From: Spirochaetota bacterium
Lineage (GTDB): Bacteria; Spirochaetota; Spirochaetia; Treponematales; UBA12059
Length of the DNA stretch: 64,000 nucleotides
Assembly: GCA_022703505.1 (NCBI GenBank)
Contig: JAKLDN010000001.1
Location: forward strand, 584,884-648,883
Reading direction: 5' to 3'
Shown here: positions 33,284 through 41,737 of the stretch, one piece after another
Layout of the letters: each line of letters begins with the position of its first letter
Position numbering within the stretch: position 1 is the first letter of the stretch
Translations under genes and position numbers: made by a program
Notes under the pieces: generated by a model
What the model saw: the letters and a program-made list of their open reading frames with translations, nothing else
Database searches by the model: none
What the model was told of the DNA's origin: nothing

Positions 33284-33813
33284 AGATCCTGGTGGTCAGC
33301 GACACCCACGGCGACCTGGGCAACCTGGAACGGGTCCTCCGGATCCTGGGCTCCCGACTGGACCTCCTGCTTCACCTGGGGGACGGCGCCCGCGACCCGG
33401 ACCGTCTGCCCCGGTCCTCGGAGCGTTCCATCCCCTGCCTTCAGGTGAAGGGGAACATGGACTCCGACCCTCACCTCCCGCCCAGCCGGGTAACCCGGGC
33501 GGGGGGGCACCTGCTGTATCTCTCCCACGGCCACGCGGCCCTGGCTTCCGGCTCCCCCCTGCCCATGATCCTGGCCGCCCGGGAGGCCGGAGCCTCCGCC
33601 TGCCTCTTCGGCCACACCCACGTGCCGCACAAGTCGTACTCGGAGGGGCTCCTCGTGCTGAACCCCGGCAGCCTGTCCCGGCCCCGGAACGGATGGGGCC
33701 CCTCCTTCGCCCTCCTGACCGTCCCGGAGGTCGGGGACGGCCGGATCGAGGCGACGCACTACGAGATACGGGACAATCCGGACGGGCCCGCCTTCCGGGT
33801 CTTCGATCCCTAG
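33280..33813 (+). CDS. Metallophosphoesterase, YfcE family
   Basis: 177-residue cytoplasmic phosphodiesterase. Metal-binding motifs in order: VSDTHGD, LHLGDGARD, VKGNMDSD, LSHGH and FGHTHVPH. NPGSLSRPRNG matches YfcE. It overlaps the preceding gene by 4 nt (ATGA), so the two are translated together. Confidence 0.9.
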   Translation: MKILVVSDTHGDLGNLERVLRILGSRLDLLLHLGDGARDPDRLPRSSERSIPCLQVKGNMDSDPHLPPSRVTRAGGHLLYLSHGHAALASGSPLPMILAAREAGASACLFGHTHVPHKSYSEGLLVLNPGSLSRPRNGWGPSFALLTVPEVGDGRIEATHYEIRDNPDGPAFRVFDP

Positions 33814-33876
33814 GAGCCGGAGGTCCTCCGGCTCGCACGGTTGCGCGCCGCCCCGGAACGGCCTATCCTTGGAAGC

Positions 33877-34518
33877 ATGAAAAAGACTACCGCGATTTTG
33901 GCAGGCGCCCTGCTCCTGGCCCTGGGAGCGTCGGCCGGGCTCTACCTGGCACTGCGGGCGATCCCCCGGAAGGGCGTGGAGCGGGAATTCCTTTCCTACG
34001 TCGAGGGGCTCTCCGAGACCGGGCACCTGATCCTGGTCCGGGGTCGGGAGCGGCTGACGGTCCGGGAATCCGCCAAGGGCCAGCTCTTCGGCGACACCAC
34101 CCTCGGAGATCTGCTTAGAATACGTTCCGACGCGGTCGTGGAACTGTCCGCCTGGGCGGAACTCTCCTGGGCCGTGGACCTGGCCGATCCCGAGCGCTGG
34201 TCCGTGCGCCTCAACCGGAAGGAGAGGGTCCTTCACGTCGCGTCGCCGCCCCTGCGCACCCTGACCCCCGCCCTTCGCACGGAGACCCTGGAAGCCAGAG
34301 TCGTGAACCGTTCCGTTTTTTTGGACGAGAAGAGGATGATCGACTCCGTCCGGGCGGCCCTGACGGGGCGCTTCGAGGAGATCGCCCGGACCACCTCGGA
34401 GGAGCCGGAGGTGCGGGGCCGCGCCGCCGCCTCCCTGTCCGCGATCGCCCTGGCTTTCTGTAAGAAATTCGGCCTGCCGGCGGACCGCGTGGAGGTCGTC
34501 TTCGGGCTGGAAGAGTGA
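33877..34518 (+). CDS. Membrane-anchored protein, possibly DUF4230-like
   Basis: 213 residues with one N-terminal membrane helix (TTAILAGALLLALGASAGLYLAL). The soluble part, ELSAWAELSWAVDLADPERWSVRLNRKERVLHVASPPL, recalls DUF4230 proteins, where a hydrophobic or aromatic-rich strand pair precedes a P-rich loop; this is a weak resemblance. ATG at 33877. It lies after a GAGCCGGAGG hairpin (33814-33834) that follows yfcE, so it may be a separate transcript. Confidence 0.6.
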   Translation: MKKTTAILAGALLLALGASAGLYLALRAIPRKGVEREFLSYVEGLSETGHLILVRGRERLTVRESAKGQLFGDTTLGDLLRIRSDAVVELSAWAELSWAVDLADPERWSVRLNRKERVLHVASPPLRTLTPALRTETLEARVVNRSVFLDEKRMIDSVRAALTGRFEEIARTTSEEPEVRGRAAASLSAIALAFCKKFGLPADRVEVVFGLEE

Positions 34519-34534
34519 AGGAGATTCCAGGACT

Positions 34535-34757
34535 CACCACGGAGGACACGGAGGTCACGGGGAACCTGGCCATGGAACCATAGGAAAGACAGGATTTACA
34601 AGATTAGAATAGGATGATCAAGATAAAAGAGAAGAAGTACCGAATGTCCCCTACACTCAACCACTATCCTGTTCATCCTTTTTTATCTTGTTCATCTTGT
34701 CGGATTTATGGTTCGATGCTTCGCTCTTATCCGTGCTCTCCGTGATCTCCGTGGTTT
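34535..34757. repeat. Nested inverted dispersed repeat
   Basis: The outer arms are CACCACGGAGGACACGGAG-type (34535-34560) and its inverted counterpart CTCTCCGTGATCTCCGTGG (34731-34757). The inner arms are GACAGGATTTACAAGAT-type (about 34588-34630) and TATCCTGTTCATCC...ATCTTGTC (about 34665-34701). The right outer arm overlaps the 3' end of the ThiF-family gene. No other gene is visible in this stretch. Confidence 0.7.
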
Positions 34758-35509
34758 ATTCCGGGAGATCGCGCGTTCGCGCAGACGGGGCAGGAGGGGT
34801 CCGCGGGAACCTCGACCACGTCGAACCGGGGTTCCCGGGAATCGTAGAACAGGACCCGCCCGGCCAGGGGCCGGCCGATCCCCAGGAGCAGCTTCAGGGC
34901 CTCCTGGACCTGCAGCAGTCCGACGGTCCCGGCCAGGGCACCGAAAAGCCGGGGAACGTGCCCGGGATCGTCCGGAATCCCCCGGGTCAGACATTCGTAG
35001 CAGGGCCCGGAGGGGGGCCGGTAGACCGAGACCAAACCCTCGAACCCGTCCACCCCGCCGTCGATCCAAGGCACTCCCCGGGCGTAGCAGGCGCGGTTGA
35101 CCACCCTGCGGGATTCTCGACTGTCCACGGCGGCCAGGACCAGGTCGTAGCCTGCCACGATGCCCGGGGCGTTCCCGTCGTCCAGGGACCCGGGATGGAG
35201 CCGGAGTTCCAGATCAGGGCGGAAAGCCGCCAGCTTGTCCCGGGCGGATTCCGTCTTGGCCCGGCCCAGATCGCCGGGATTGTGGAGGATCTGGCGGTTG
35301 AGGTTGGTCAGGCTCACCGTGTCGCGGTCCGCGATGCCCAGGGATCCGACGCCGGCCGCGGCCAGGTAGTAGAGGACGGGGGAACCCAGGCCTCCGGCCC
35401 CCACGACCAGGACCCTGGAGGCGGCCAGCCGCCTCTGTCCCTCGACGCCGACCCCGGGCAGGCCCAGTTGGCGCTCGTACCGGACAAGATCTTCGGGGAT
35501 CCCTTCGAT
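34727..35509 (-). CDS. E1-like ThiF/MoeB/HesA-family adenylyltransferase, non-canonical start
   Basis: Adenylates the C-terminus of a ubiquitin-like sulfur carrier in thiamine, molybdopterin or cysteine sulfur transfer. Conserved text: LVRYERQLGLPGVGVEGQRRLAASRVLVVGAGGLGSPVLYYLAAAGVG, the Asp in GIADRDTVSLTNLNRQI, and CPVC near the end. The first usual start codon in frame is the GTG at 35404, inside the nucleotide-binding loop, which would destroy it. Upstream the frame stays open to a TGA at 35515-35513. GGAGGTGAGCC places ribosome binding at an ATC (35509), giving MIEGIPEDLVRYERQ. The last nine residues (NHGDHGEHG) are coded by a CCACGGAG repeat. Confidence 0.8.
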   Translation of the reverse strand: MEGIPEDLVRYERQLGLPGVGVEGQRRLAASRVLVVGAGGLGSPVLYYLAAAGVGSLGIADRDTVSLTNLNRQILHNPGDLGRAKTESARDKLAAFRPDLELRLHPGSLDDGNAPGIVAGYDLVLAAVDSRESRRVVNRACYARGVPWIDGGVDGFEGLVSVYRPPSGPCYECLTRGIPDDPGHVPRLFGALAGTVGLLQVQEALKLLLGIGRPLAGRVLFYDSREPRFDVVEVPADPSCPVCANARSPGINHGDHGEHG

Positions 35510-35532
35510 GGCTCACCTCCTCCGCGCGGTTT

Positions 35533-36084
35533 TCACGCGTCCCGTCGGTACCGGGCGGGTCCTTCCTCGTAGAGGTTCCCCCCCTGGCAATCCACGGCCA
35601 CCACGGCGGGGAATTCCTCGACCTCCAGCCGCTTGAGGGACTCCGGTCCTAACTCCGGCCAAGCGACCACCTCCAGGGCCCGGATGTGCCGAGCCAGCAG
35701 GGCCCCGGCCCCTCCGGTGGCCGCGAAGTATACCGCCCCGTTCCGCTTCATGGCCTCGATCACCTCCGGGGATCGGAAGCCCTTGCCGATCATGCCCTTC
35801 AGTCCCCGGTCCAGCAGGGCCGGGGTGGTGCCGTCCATGCGTCCGCTGGTCGTGGGACCCGCGGACCCGCAGACCATCCCCTCCGAGGGGGGCGTGGGAC
35901 CGACATAGTAGATCACCGCGCCCCGGAGATCGAGGGGAAGGGGCTTCCCGTCCCGGATCAGAACCAGGAGGCGGGCATGGGCCGCGTCCCGGGCGGCGTA
36001 CACGGTCCCGCTGATCCGGACCTCGTCCCCCGCCCTCAGGGACCGGGCCGTCCCGTCGTCCAGGGGAGTACGGATACGTATCAC
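35533..36084 (-). CDS. Class I fumarate hydratase, beta subunit (C-terminal domain)
   Basis: 183 residues. Together with the preceding gene it forms the two-subunit, 4Fe-4S class I fumarase (or tartrate dehydratase) of anaerobes, interconverting fumarate and malate. Typical text: AGDEVRISGTVYAARDAAH, VIYYVGPTPPSEGMVCGSAGPTTSGRMD, MIGKGF and FAATGGAGALLARHI. It overlaps the alpha subunit by 4 nt. Confidence 0.9.
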   Translation of the reverse strand: MIRIRTPLDDGTARSLRAGDEVRISGTVYAARDAAHARLLVLIRDGKPLPLDLRGAVIYYVGPTPPSEGMVCGSAGPTTSGRMDGTTPALLDRGLKGMIGKGFRSPEVIEAMKRNGAVYFAATGGAGALLARHIRALEVVAWPELGPESLKRLEVEEFPAVVAVDCQGGNLYEEGPARYRRDA

Positions 36085-36926
36085 AGGATCACCCTACCGT
36101 GCCGGGAGGCGTGACAGGAGACGTTGACCGCCGCGGGGATGGAGGCGATGTGGGTGGGACAGGTCTCGACATGGACCGCCAGGGAGGTGACAAGGCCTCC
36201 CAGGCCGGCCGGCCCGATCCCCAGGCGGTTCAGGTCCGCAAGGAGGGACCGCTCGAGGGCGGCGTACCGGGGATCGGGGCTGGGCTCCCCCAGGGGCCGC
36301 AGGAGGGCCTTCTTGGACAGCAGGGCCGCCCGCTCGAAGGTTCCGCCGAGGCCCACCCCCACGATCACGGGGGGACAGGGATTGGGCCCCGCGCGCCGCA
36401 CCGTGTCCACGACCAGGCGGCGCACCCCCGCCTCGCCGTCCGCGGGGTTCAGCATGGCCAGGGCGCTCATGTTCTCGCTGCCGAAGCCCTTGACCATGAG
36501 CTCGATGGATAGGCCGTCCCCGGGCACGAGGTCCAGGTGGACCACCGCGGGGGTGTTGTCCCCGGTGTTGGAGCGGTCGAACAGGGGATCCCGCACGACC
36601 GAGTTCCGGAGCCGGGCATCCCGGTAGGCGCCGCGGACGGCCTCGTCGACCGCCTCCCGGAAGGAGCCCCCGGTCAGGTGGACCTCCTGGCCCAGGGTCA
36701 CGAAGGCGACGACCATGCCCGTGTCCTGGCAGATCGCCCGGCCCTCCCGGGCCGCGAGCCGGTCGTTCTCGATCAGCTGGTCCAGGACAGCGCGGCCTAC
36801 GGGGGACTCCTCGGCCGCGAGCCCCGCCTCCAGGGCCGAGAGCACGTCCGGTCCGATCTCCCGGTTGATCCGGACGAGCTCGGCCTTCACGGCTTCGCGG
36901 ACCTCGGAACAGTCGATCCGCCTCAC
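36081..36926 (-). CDS. Class I fumarate hydratase, alpha subunit (N-terminal domain)
   Basis: 281 residues from the GTG at 36926. It carries the three cysteines for the catalytic 4Fe-4S cluster: AICQDTGM, GPNPCPPVIVGVGLGG and ETCPTHIASIPAAVNVSCHA. It begins 8 nt after a small lipoprotein gene. Extending the reading frame to 37172 would overlap that gene in another frame and was rejected. Tartrate dehydratase is the main alternative. Confidence 0.9.
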   Translation of the reverse strand: MRRIDCSEVREAVKAELVRINREIGPDVLSALEAGLAAEESPVGRAVLDQLIENDRLAAREGRAICQDTGMVVAFVTLGQEVHLTGGSFREAVDEAVRGAYRDARLRNSVVRDPLFDRSNTGDNTPAVVHLDLVPGDGLSIELMVKGFGSENMSALAMLNPADGEAGVRRLVVDTVRRAGPNPCPPVIVGVGLGGTFERAALLSKKALLRPLGEPSPDPRYAALERSLLADLNRLGIGPAGLGGLVTSLAVHVETCPTHIASIPAAVNVSCHASRHGRVIL

Positions 36927-36934
36927 GGCATCCC

Positions 36935-37111
36935 TCAGTTCGAAGCCGTCGCTCCGCTTTCCGCGTCCGTGGAGGCGGAACTGCCGGCGTCCGCCTCGGT
37001 CTGGGCGGCCGGAACGGTTTCGGCTTCCTTCGGGGCGGAGACGCAGCCTGCGGCCAGGAGCAGGGCCATCAGGGCGGCGGAGACGAGGGGGAGTCGGATC
37101 TTGGTCTTCAT
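36935..37111 (-). CDS. Small lipoprotein (58 aa)
   Basis: ATG at 37111 with GGAGG upstream, stop TGA at 36937-36935. Signal sequence MKTKIRLPLVSAALMALLLAAGC with lipobox LAAGC (Cys at residue 23). The mature part is a 36-residue chain of Ala/Glu/Thr/Ser with no fold I can name (VSAPKEAETVP...). It sits immediately upstream of the fumarase alpha gene on the same strand and is easily missed because a longer frame overlaps it. Confidence 0.75.
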   Translation of the reverse strand: MKTKIRLPLVSAALMALLLAAGCVSAPKEAETVPAAQTEADAGSSASTDAESGATASN

Positions 37112-37161
37112 GGAATCCTCCGGGAATACTATAGCCGAAGTCCGTCAACACGGAAACGGCC

Positions 37162-37198
37162 GGGGTGACCAATGCGTCGGTTACGTATTGGACACCCC
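37162..37198. repeat. Palindrome with GTCGGTTAC loop
   Basis: GGGGTGACCAATGC, loop GTCGGTTAC-like, then the complement GTATTGGACACCCC. It lies in the divergent region upstream of the lipoprotein/fumarase operon, about 50 nt from the lipoprotein ATG. Same family as 31541-31577 and 49522-49556. Confidence 0.75.
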
Positions 37199-37341
37199 GT
37201 ATCTAATAACGAGACTATAATAGTTTACTGATTTTATACGACATGTGGAACCGATGGTCAACCCGACGCCCCGGGGCGGGTATAGGTTCGGACGGGCTTT
37301 TCCGGTACAATCCGCCGAGAACGTTCACCCCGGGAGCGGCC

Positions 37342-38121
37342 ATGAGACGGGAAAAGACCACCCTTCTGAGAAAATTGTCCATGTACGGCTTCGACCTCGT
37401 GACCGGAAGCCACAACTTCTTCGCCCTCCTGGAGTTCGACGTGACGGACCTACGCCGCCATCTCCGGGCGCTCCGGGCCGAGGGCCGGGGCGGGTCCCTC
37501 TTCGCGTTTCTTCTGAAGGCCGTCGGCAAGTGCCTGGAAGAGTTCCCGGAGTTCAACGCCATGATCGACCGCCGGAAGACCACCTATTTCGACGAGGTGG
37601 ACGTCAACATCCCCATCGAGATCGAGACGGAGGGGATCCGGAACCCCAAGCAGTACATCGTCCGGGACATCAACCGCAAATCGTTGACCGAGGTGGATCG
37701 GGAGATCGCGGCCTCCAAGGACGCCGGGGACGACCACACGGGTTACGTCTTTTCCAAGGGTCTCCAGCGTCTCCTGGGGATCCTCCCCGCCGGGCTCGTG
37801 ATGTTCCTGATGCGGAGCATCCTCCGCCGTCACGATACCGTGCAGAAGCTGTCGGGCACGGTCTTCGTGACCTCCGTGAGCATGTTCTCCAACGTCCCCG
37901 GGTACGTGATCCCCTACGCGGGGGGCCCGAAGGCCGCCTCCTTCGCGATCGGAAGCGTGTCCAAGAAACCGGTGGTCCGGGGGGACGAGGTCCGGGTCCG
38001 GGAGATGATCAACCTCACCGCCATCTTCAACCACGACCTGATCGACGGGGCCCCGGCTGCCCGGTTCATCAACCGACTGCGCAGGTACGTGGAAACCTCC
38101 TTCGCGGAGCTGACCGGGTGA
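37342..38121 (+). CDS. Free-standing acyltransferase-fold protein (2-oxoacid dehydrogenase E2 / CAT type)
   Basis: 259 residues, the catalytic-domain fold of dihydrolipoamide acyltransferase without any lipoyl or subunit-binding domain. LFAFLLKAVGKCLEEFPEFNAMID and DVNIPIEIETEGIRNPKQYIVRDINRKSL are typical of the trimerising core. NLTAIFNHDLIDGAPAARFINRL supplies the His-x-x-x-Asp-Gly active-site motif. Standalone proteins of this kind occur in many bacteria with unknown substrates. The start at 37342 was chosen because upstream text lacks family resemblance. Confidence 0.8.
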   Translation: MRREKTTLLRKLSMYGFDLVTGSHNFFALLEFDVTDLRRHLRALRAEGRGGSLFAFLLKAVGKCLEEFPEFNAMIDRRKTTYFDEVDVNIPIEIETEGIRNPKQYIVRDINRKSLTEVDREIAASKDAGDDHTGYVFSKGLQRLLGILPAGLVMFLMRSILRRHDTVQKLSGTVFVTSVSMFSNVPGYVIPYAGGPKAASFAIGSVSKKPVVRGDEVRVREMINLTAIFNHDLIDGAPAARFINRLRRYVETSFAELTG

Positions 38122-38729
38122 GCGCGGCCCCCCCCTCCGCCCGGATCCTGCTCCTCACCGGGGACCGGGGAGCCGGGAAGTCCACCCTCTGCGAGCTCCT
38201 GGCCGGGGAAGCCGAGGGGCGCGGCATTCCCGCGGGGGGGATCGCCTGCCCCGCGGTCTTCGGGCCTGATGGGACGAAGATCGGCTGCCGGGTCCGCGAC
38301 CTGGCCGCCGGGGAGGAGCGGGACCTGGGATCCACGGCGCTGGACCTGGGCGGTCCCCGCTGGAAGGGCTGGAGCTTTTCGGAGGAAGGTTTCGCGGCGG
38401 CGAATCGGGCCGTCCTCGCGGCACTGGACCGGGGCGCGGGGCTCGTGATCCTGGACGAGATCGGCCCGGTGGAGCTCCGCCTGGGAGCCGGGCTGGAACC
38501 TTCCCTACGGGCCCTGGACGAAAGGTATGCCGGGCCGGACCTGCCCGGGCCGGGCGGCCGCCGGGACGTCGCCGCCGGGCCCCTCGTTCTCCTGGTCGTC
38601 CGCCCGGAATTGGCGGAGGAACTGGGGCGCCGCTTCCCAGGGTCCGCGATCATCCGGGTCGATCCCGGGGACCGCCGGGCCGCCCTGGACCTCGCCCGGG
38701 ACGCGCTCTTCAGGGCTCCGAGACCCTGA
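38118..38729 (+). CDS. P-loop NTPase, THEP1-like
   Basis: 203 residues. Walker A is LLLTGDRGAGKSTL at residues 10-23; LVILDEIGPVELRLG around residue 115 is the Walker B region typical of nucleoside-triphosphatase THEP1. The segment W-x-FSEEGFAAANRA is also seen in that family. GTG start overlapping the previous stop (GTGA). Joint function with the acyltransferase-fold protein is unknown. Confidence 0.75.
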   Translation: MSAAPPSARILLLTGDRGAGKSTLCELLAGEAEGRGIPAGGIACPAVFGPDGTKIGCRVRDLAAGEERDLGSTALDLGGPRWKGWSFSEEGFAAANRAVLAALDRGAGLVILDEIGPVELRLGAGLEPSLRALDERYAGPDLPGPGGRRDVAAGPLVLLVVRPELAEELGRRFPGSAIIRVDPGDRRAALDLARDALFRAPRP

Positions 38730-38759
38730 ACGTCCTTCACAATCTTCGTATCACCGGGG

Positions 38760-39431
38760 TCAGGCCCCCGGCAGGGCCCTCAGGGCGGAGAAGAAGTGCA
38801 GGGCGCTCCCGGCCAGGACGAAGAGGTGCCAGACCGCGTGAAACCACTTCACCCGCTTGATCACGTAGAACACCGCCCCGGCCGTGTACGCGACCCCGCC
38901 CGCCGCCAGGAGAGCCACGCTTTCGGCGGGAAGGTTCTCCCTCAGATGGCCCAGGGCGGGGGCGATCATCCAGCCCATGGCCACGTAGCCCAGCACGGAC
39001 AGGAGCTTCCAGCGGTCGAACCACACGGCCTTGAGGGCGATGCCCGCCAGGGCCAGGGCCCACTCGGCGCCGAAGATCCACCAACCCAGGGCCGGAGGCA
39101 GGGCGGTCAGGGCGAAGGCCGTGTAGGTCCCGGCGATCAGGACGTAGATCGAGGAGTGGTCCAGGATTTCCAGGATCCGCTTGACCCGGGGATTCGTGAC
39201 CGAGTGGTAGAGGGCGCTCATCGTATAGAGGACGACCAGGGAGGAGCCGAACACGGCGTAGGACACGACGTGCCTCGCGCTTCCCCGGAGGACCGCGAAG
39301 ACCACGAGGATCACCAGGGCCGCCACGGAAAGCAGGGCTCCCGCCCCGTGGGTCACCCCGTTGGCGATCTCCTCGCCCGGGCTGTACCGGCGCTCGTGGG
39401 AGGAACGATAGGGCAGAAGAATGTCGGACAT
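38760..39431 (-). CDS. Haemolysin III / PAQR-family membrane protein
   Basis: 223 residues with seven membrane helices. Motifs: EEIANGVTHGAGALLS, MSALYHSV, LDHSSIYVLIAGTYTAF and WFHAVWHLFVLAGSALHF with the conserved metal-binding His residues. ATG at 39431, with GGGAG upstream. The family has putative hydrolase or sensor roles; the haemolysin name is historical. Confidence 0.9.
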   Translation of the reverse strand: MSDILLPYRSSHERRYSPGEEIANGVTHGAGALLSVAALVILVVFAVLRGSARHVVSYAVFGSSLVVLYTMSALYHSVTNPRVKRILEILDHSSIYVLIAGTYTAFALTALPPALGWWIFGAEWALALAGIALKAVWFDRWKLLSVLGYVAMGWMIAPALGHLRENLPAESVALLAAGGVAYTAGAVFYVIKRVKWFHAVWHLFVLAGSALHFFSALRALPGA

Positions 39432-39566
39432 GGGGCTCCCTTCGGACGGAATCGGGCGTCGCCGATCCCGTAACTCGGGGATGCCGTCCGGAAGACCGGC
39501 CCGGGGCGCGCTCATCAGGTTTGACCGGGGATTCCCCCTTCGGTTGCGCGCCCCCGCCGGGTCAGG

Positions 39567-40214
39567 TCACTCGAAGAGCTTGGCCAGCTCGGGAAAGCCC
39601 TGCTGGGCCAGATCTTCCCGGGGGATGAACCGCAGGGAGGCCGAGTTCATGCAGTACCGCAGGCCCGTGGGGGCCGGCCCGTCGTCGAAGACGTGGCCCA
39701 GGTGGGCGCCCGTGGACTTGGACCGGACCTCGATGCGCCGCATCCCGTAGGACAGGTCCTCCACGAGTTCCAGGCTATCCTGGGAGATCGGGGTCCAGAA
39801 GGAGGGCCAGCCGGTCCCGGAATCGTATTTCTCCTTGGACGTGAACAGGGGAGTCCCGTCCACGGCGTCCACGTAGATCCCCTGGGCGTGGTTGTTCCAG
39901 TAGGCGTTCTGGAAGGGGGGCTCCGTGGCGCCCTGGGCCACCACGGCGTAGGCGTCGTCCCCCAATCGGGCTCGCACGTCCTCGGAGGGGACGAAGCAGA
40001 TGTTCGAGGGATCCGCGGCTTTCTTGATCACGAGGGTTCCTCCGTTCGGGGCCGTCACGGACAGGGGCTGGAGGTCCCGGCCGTCCTGGTTCGCCGCAGT
40101 TCCGGGTCCCGCCGGAACGTCGGGTTCCTTGGAAAGGCAGGACGAGGCGGCCAGGGACAGGATAGCCGCAAGACCTATCATCCCCGCTCGGGATGGATAT
40201 TTCTTGACTTTCAT
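39567..40214 (-). CDS. msrB: Peptide-methionine (R)-S-oxide reductase, exported lipoprotein
   Basis: Reduces methionine-R-sulfoxide in envelope proteins. 215 residues from the ATG at 40214. An N-terminal signal with a possible lipobox (LAASSC) and a linker precede the MsrB domain: KYDSGTGWPSFWTPI, GAHLGHVFDDGP and RYCMNSASLRFIP with catalytic Cys. The CxxC pairs that bind zinc in many MsrB proteins are absent. The catalytic residue is Cys, not Sec. Confidence 0.92.
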   Translation of the reverse strand: MKVKKYPSRAGMIGLAAILSLAASSCLSKEPDVPAGPGTAANQDGRDLQPLSVTAPNGGTLVIKKAADPSNICFVPSEDVRARLGDDAYAVVAQGATEPPFQNAYWNNHAQGIYVDAVDGTPLFTSKEKYDSGTGWPSFWTPISQDSLELVEDLSYGMRRIEVRSKSTGAHLGHVFDDGPAPTGLRYCMNSASLRFIPREDLAQQGFPELAKLFE

Positions 40215-40381
40215 ACTAAGGAATATACTTCGCCGGACGTCCTGGATCAATGAATTCGCGGAGTCCGGCGGTTTCGGCCGATTCGCGGTGTCCGCCGGAC
40301 CCGATGTGGATACCGCGGCCCCAGGCTCCCGAAGGATAGAATTTCGAGAATAGAAATACCGTTTCTATTAAGAAAAACGAT

Positions 40382-40410
40382 TTGACTTTTATCGATTCCG
40401 GGGCTACGAT
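40382..40410 (+). promoter_or_regulatory. Sigma-70 promoter for liv operon
   Basis: TTGACT at 40382-40387, 17-nt spacer, TACGAT at 40405-40410, about 43 nt before the binding-protein start. Confidence 0.6.
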
Positions 40411-40453
40411 GGTCCATCCAACTTCGCAAGAAATCGCTCACAAGGAGGCATCT

Positions 40454-41611
40454 ATGAAGCGATATGCGGTCATCCTCGCGGTCCTCGTCGCCCTGGCCCT
40501 GGTCGGGTGCGGCGGCAAAGGTCCCGCCAAGCAGGACGCCAACGTAGTCAAGTTCGGAGTCTTCGAGCCCCTCACCGGCGCCAACGCCGCGGGCGGCGCC
40601 GAGGAACTGGACGGCATCCGCCTGGCCCAGAGCCTGTATCCCACCGTCACCGTCGGCGGCAAGGAATACAAGATCGAGCTGGTCATCGCGGACAACAAGT
40701 CCGACAAGGTGGAGGCCGCCAACGCCGGCCAGCGCCTGGTGGACAGCGACAAGGTGAACGTGGTCCTGGGATCCTGGGGCTCGGGCCTCTCCATGGCCGC
40801 CGGCCCGATCTTCAAGGAGAAGAAGATCCCCGCCATCGGGCTTTCCTGCACCAACCCCCTGGTGACCAAGGACAACGACTTCTACTTCCGCGTCTGCTTC
40901 CTGGATCCCTTCCAGGGCACCGTCATGGCCAACTACGCGTTCAAGGACGTCAAGGCCAAGAAGGCCGTCATCATCCGCGAGGTGTCCAACGACTACTCCG
41001 TGGGCCTGGCCAAGTTCTTCGTGGACGCCTTCAAGCAGCTGACCGGGGATCCCAACGCCATCCTCGCCGAGCTCAACTACAACACGAACGACCAGGACTT
41101 CTCCGCCCAGCTGACCCAGGTCAAGAGCCTGAAGCCGGACGTCATTTTCGCCCCCGGCAACTACACCGAGAGCGCCCTGATCATCAAGCAGGCCCGTGAG
41201 CTCGGGATCACGGCCCCCTTCCTGGGCGGCGACACCTGGGAAATCGCGGAGTTCGTGAACGTGGGCAAGCAGGCCGTGGAAGGCGCGGTCATGTCCGCCT
41301 TCTTCGACAACGACGCCCCCCTGACCCCGCTTTCCAAGACCTTCGTGGAGGAGTACCAGAAGAAGTACGGCAAGCTGCCCTCGGGCACCGCGGTGCTGGG
41401 CTTCGACGGCTACCTCCTGGCCATCGACGCGATCAAGCGCGCCGACTCCATCGACCCGGTCAAGATCCGGGACGCCATCGCCGTGACCAAGGGCTTCGCG
41501 GGCGCCGCGGGCTACGTCACCCTGGACGCCAACGGGGACCCGATTAAGAGCGCGGTGATCAAGGAAGTCAAGGACGGCAAGTTCGTCTACAAGACCACGG
41601 TCAATCCGTAA
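40454..41611 (+). CDS. livK: Branched-chain amino acid ABC transporter binding lipoprotein
   Basis: 385 residues with a lipoprotein signal (MKRYAVILAVLVALALVGC, Cys at residue 19). The mature part is a periplasmic-binding type 1 fold: VKFGVFEPLTGANAAGGAEELDGIRLA, VNVVLGSWGSGLSMAAGPIFKEKKIPAIGLSCTNPLVT and AVLGFDGYLLAIDAIKRADS. AAGGAGG precedes the ATG. The ligand may be branched-chain or other amino acids. Confidence 0.92.
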   Translation: MKRYAVILAVLVALALVGCGGKGPAKQDANVVKFGVFEPLTGANAAGGAEELDGIRLAQSLYPTVTVGGKEYKIELVIADNKSDKVEAANAGQRLVDSDKVNVVLGSWGSGLSMAAGPIFKEKKIPAIGLSCTNPLVTKDNDFYFRVCFLDPFQGTVMANYAFKDVKAKKAVIIREVSNDYSVGLAKFFVDAFKQLTGDPNAILAELNYNTNDQDFSAQLTQVKSLKPDVIFAPGNYTESALIIKQARELGITAPFLGGDTWEIAEFVNVGKQAVEGAVMSAFFDNDAPLTPLSKTFVEEYQKKYGKLPSGTAVLGFDGYLLAIDAIKRADSIDPVKIRDAIAVTKGFAGAAGYVTLDANGDPIKSAVIKEVKDGKFVYKTTVNP

Positions 41612-41737
41612 GCGAATCCGCACGGGGAGCCGGCGCCGGGCATGTCCCGGCGGCCGGCCCTGTTCAGCCCGCGCTACGGGACCGACATCCGGCCGCCGGC
41701 GCGGGCATTTTATTCCGTCCGACAAAGGATCCGTACC

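Noticed and set aside
36081..37172. Fumarase alpha start at 37172
   Set aside because: It would run through a clear small lipoprotein gene in another frame; the GTG at 36926 matches the family N-terminus.
39567..40214. MsrB as a second selenoprotein
   Set aside because: The catalytic position is a Cys codon (RYCMNSASLRF) and no in-frame TGA occurs in the gene.
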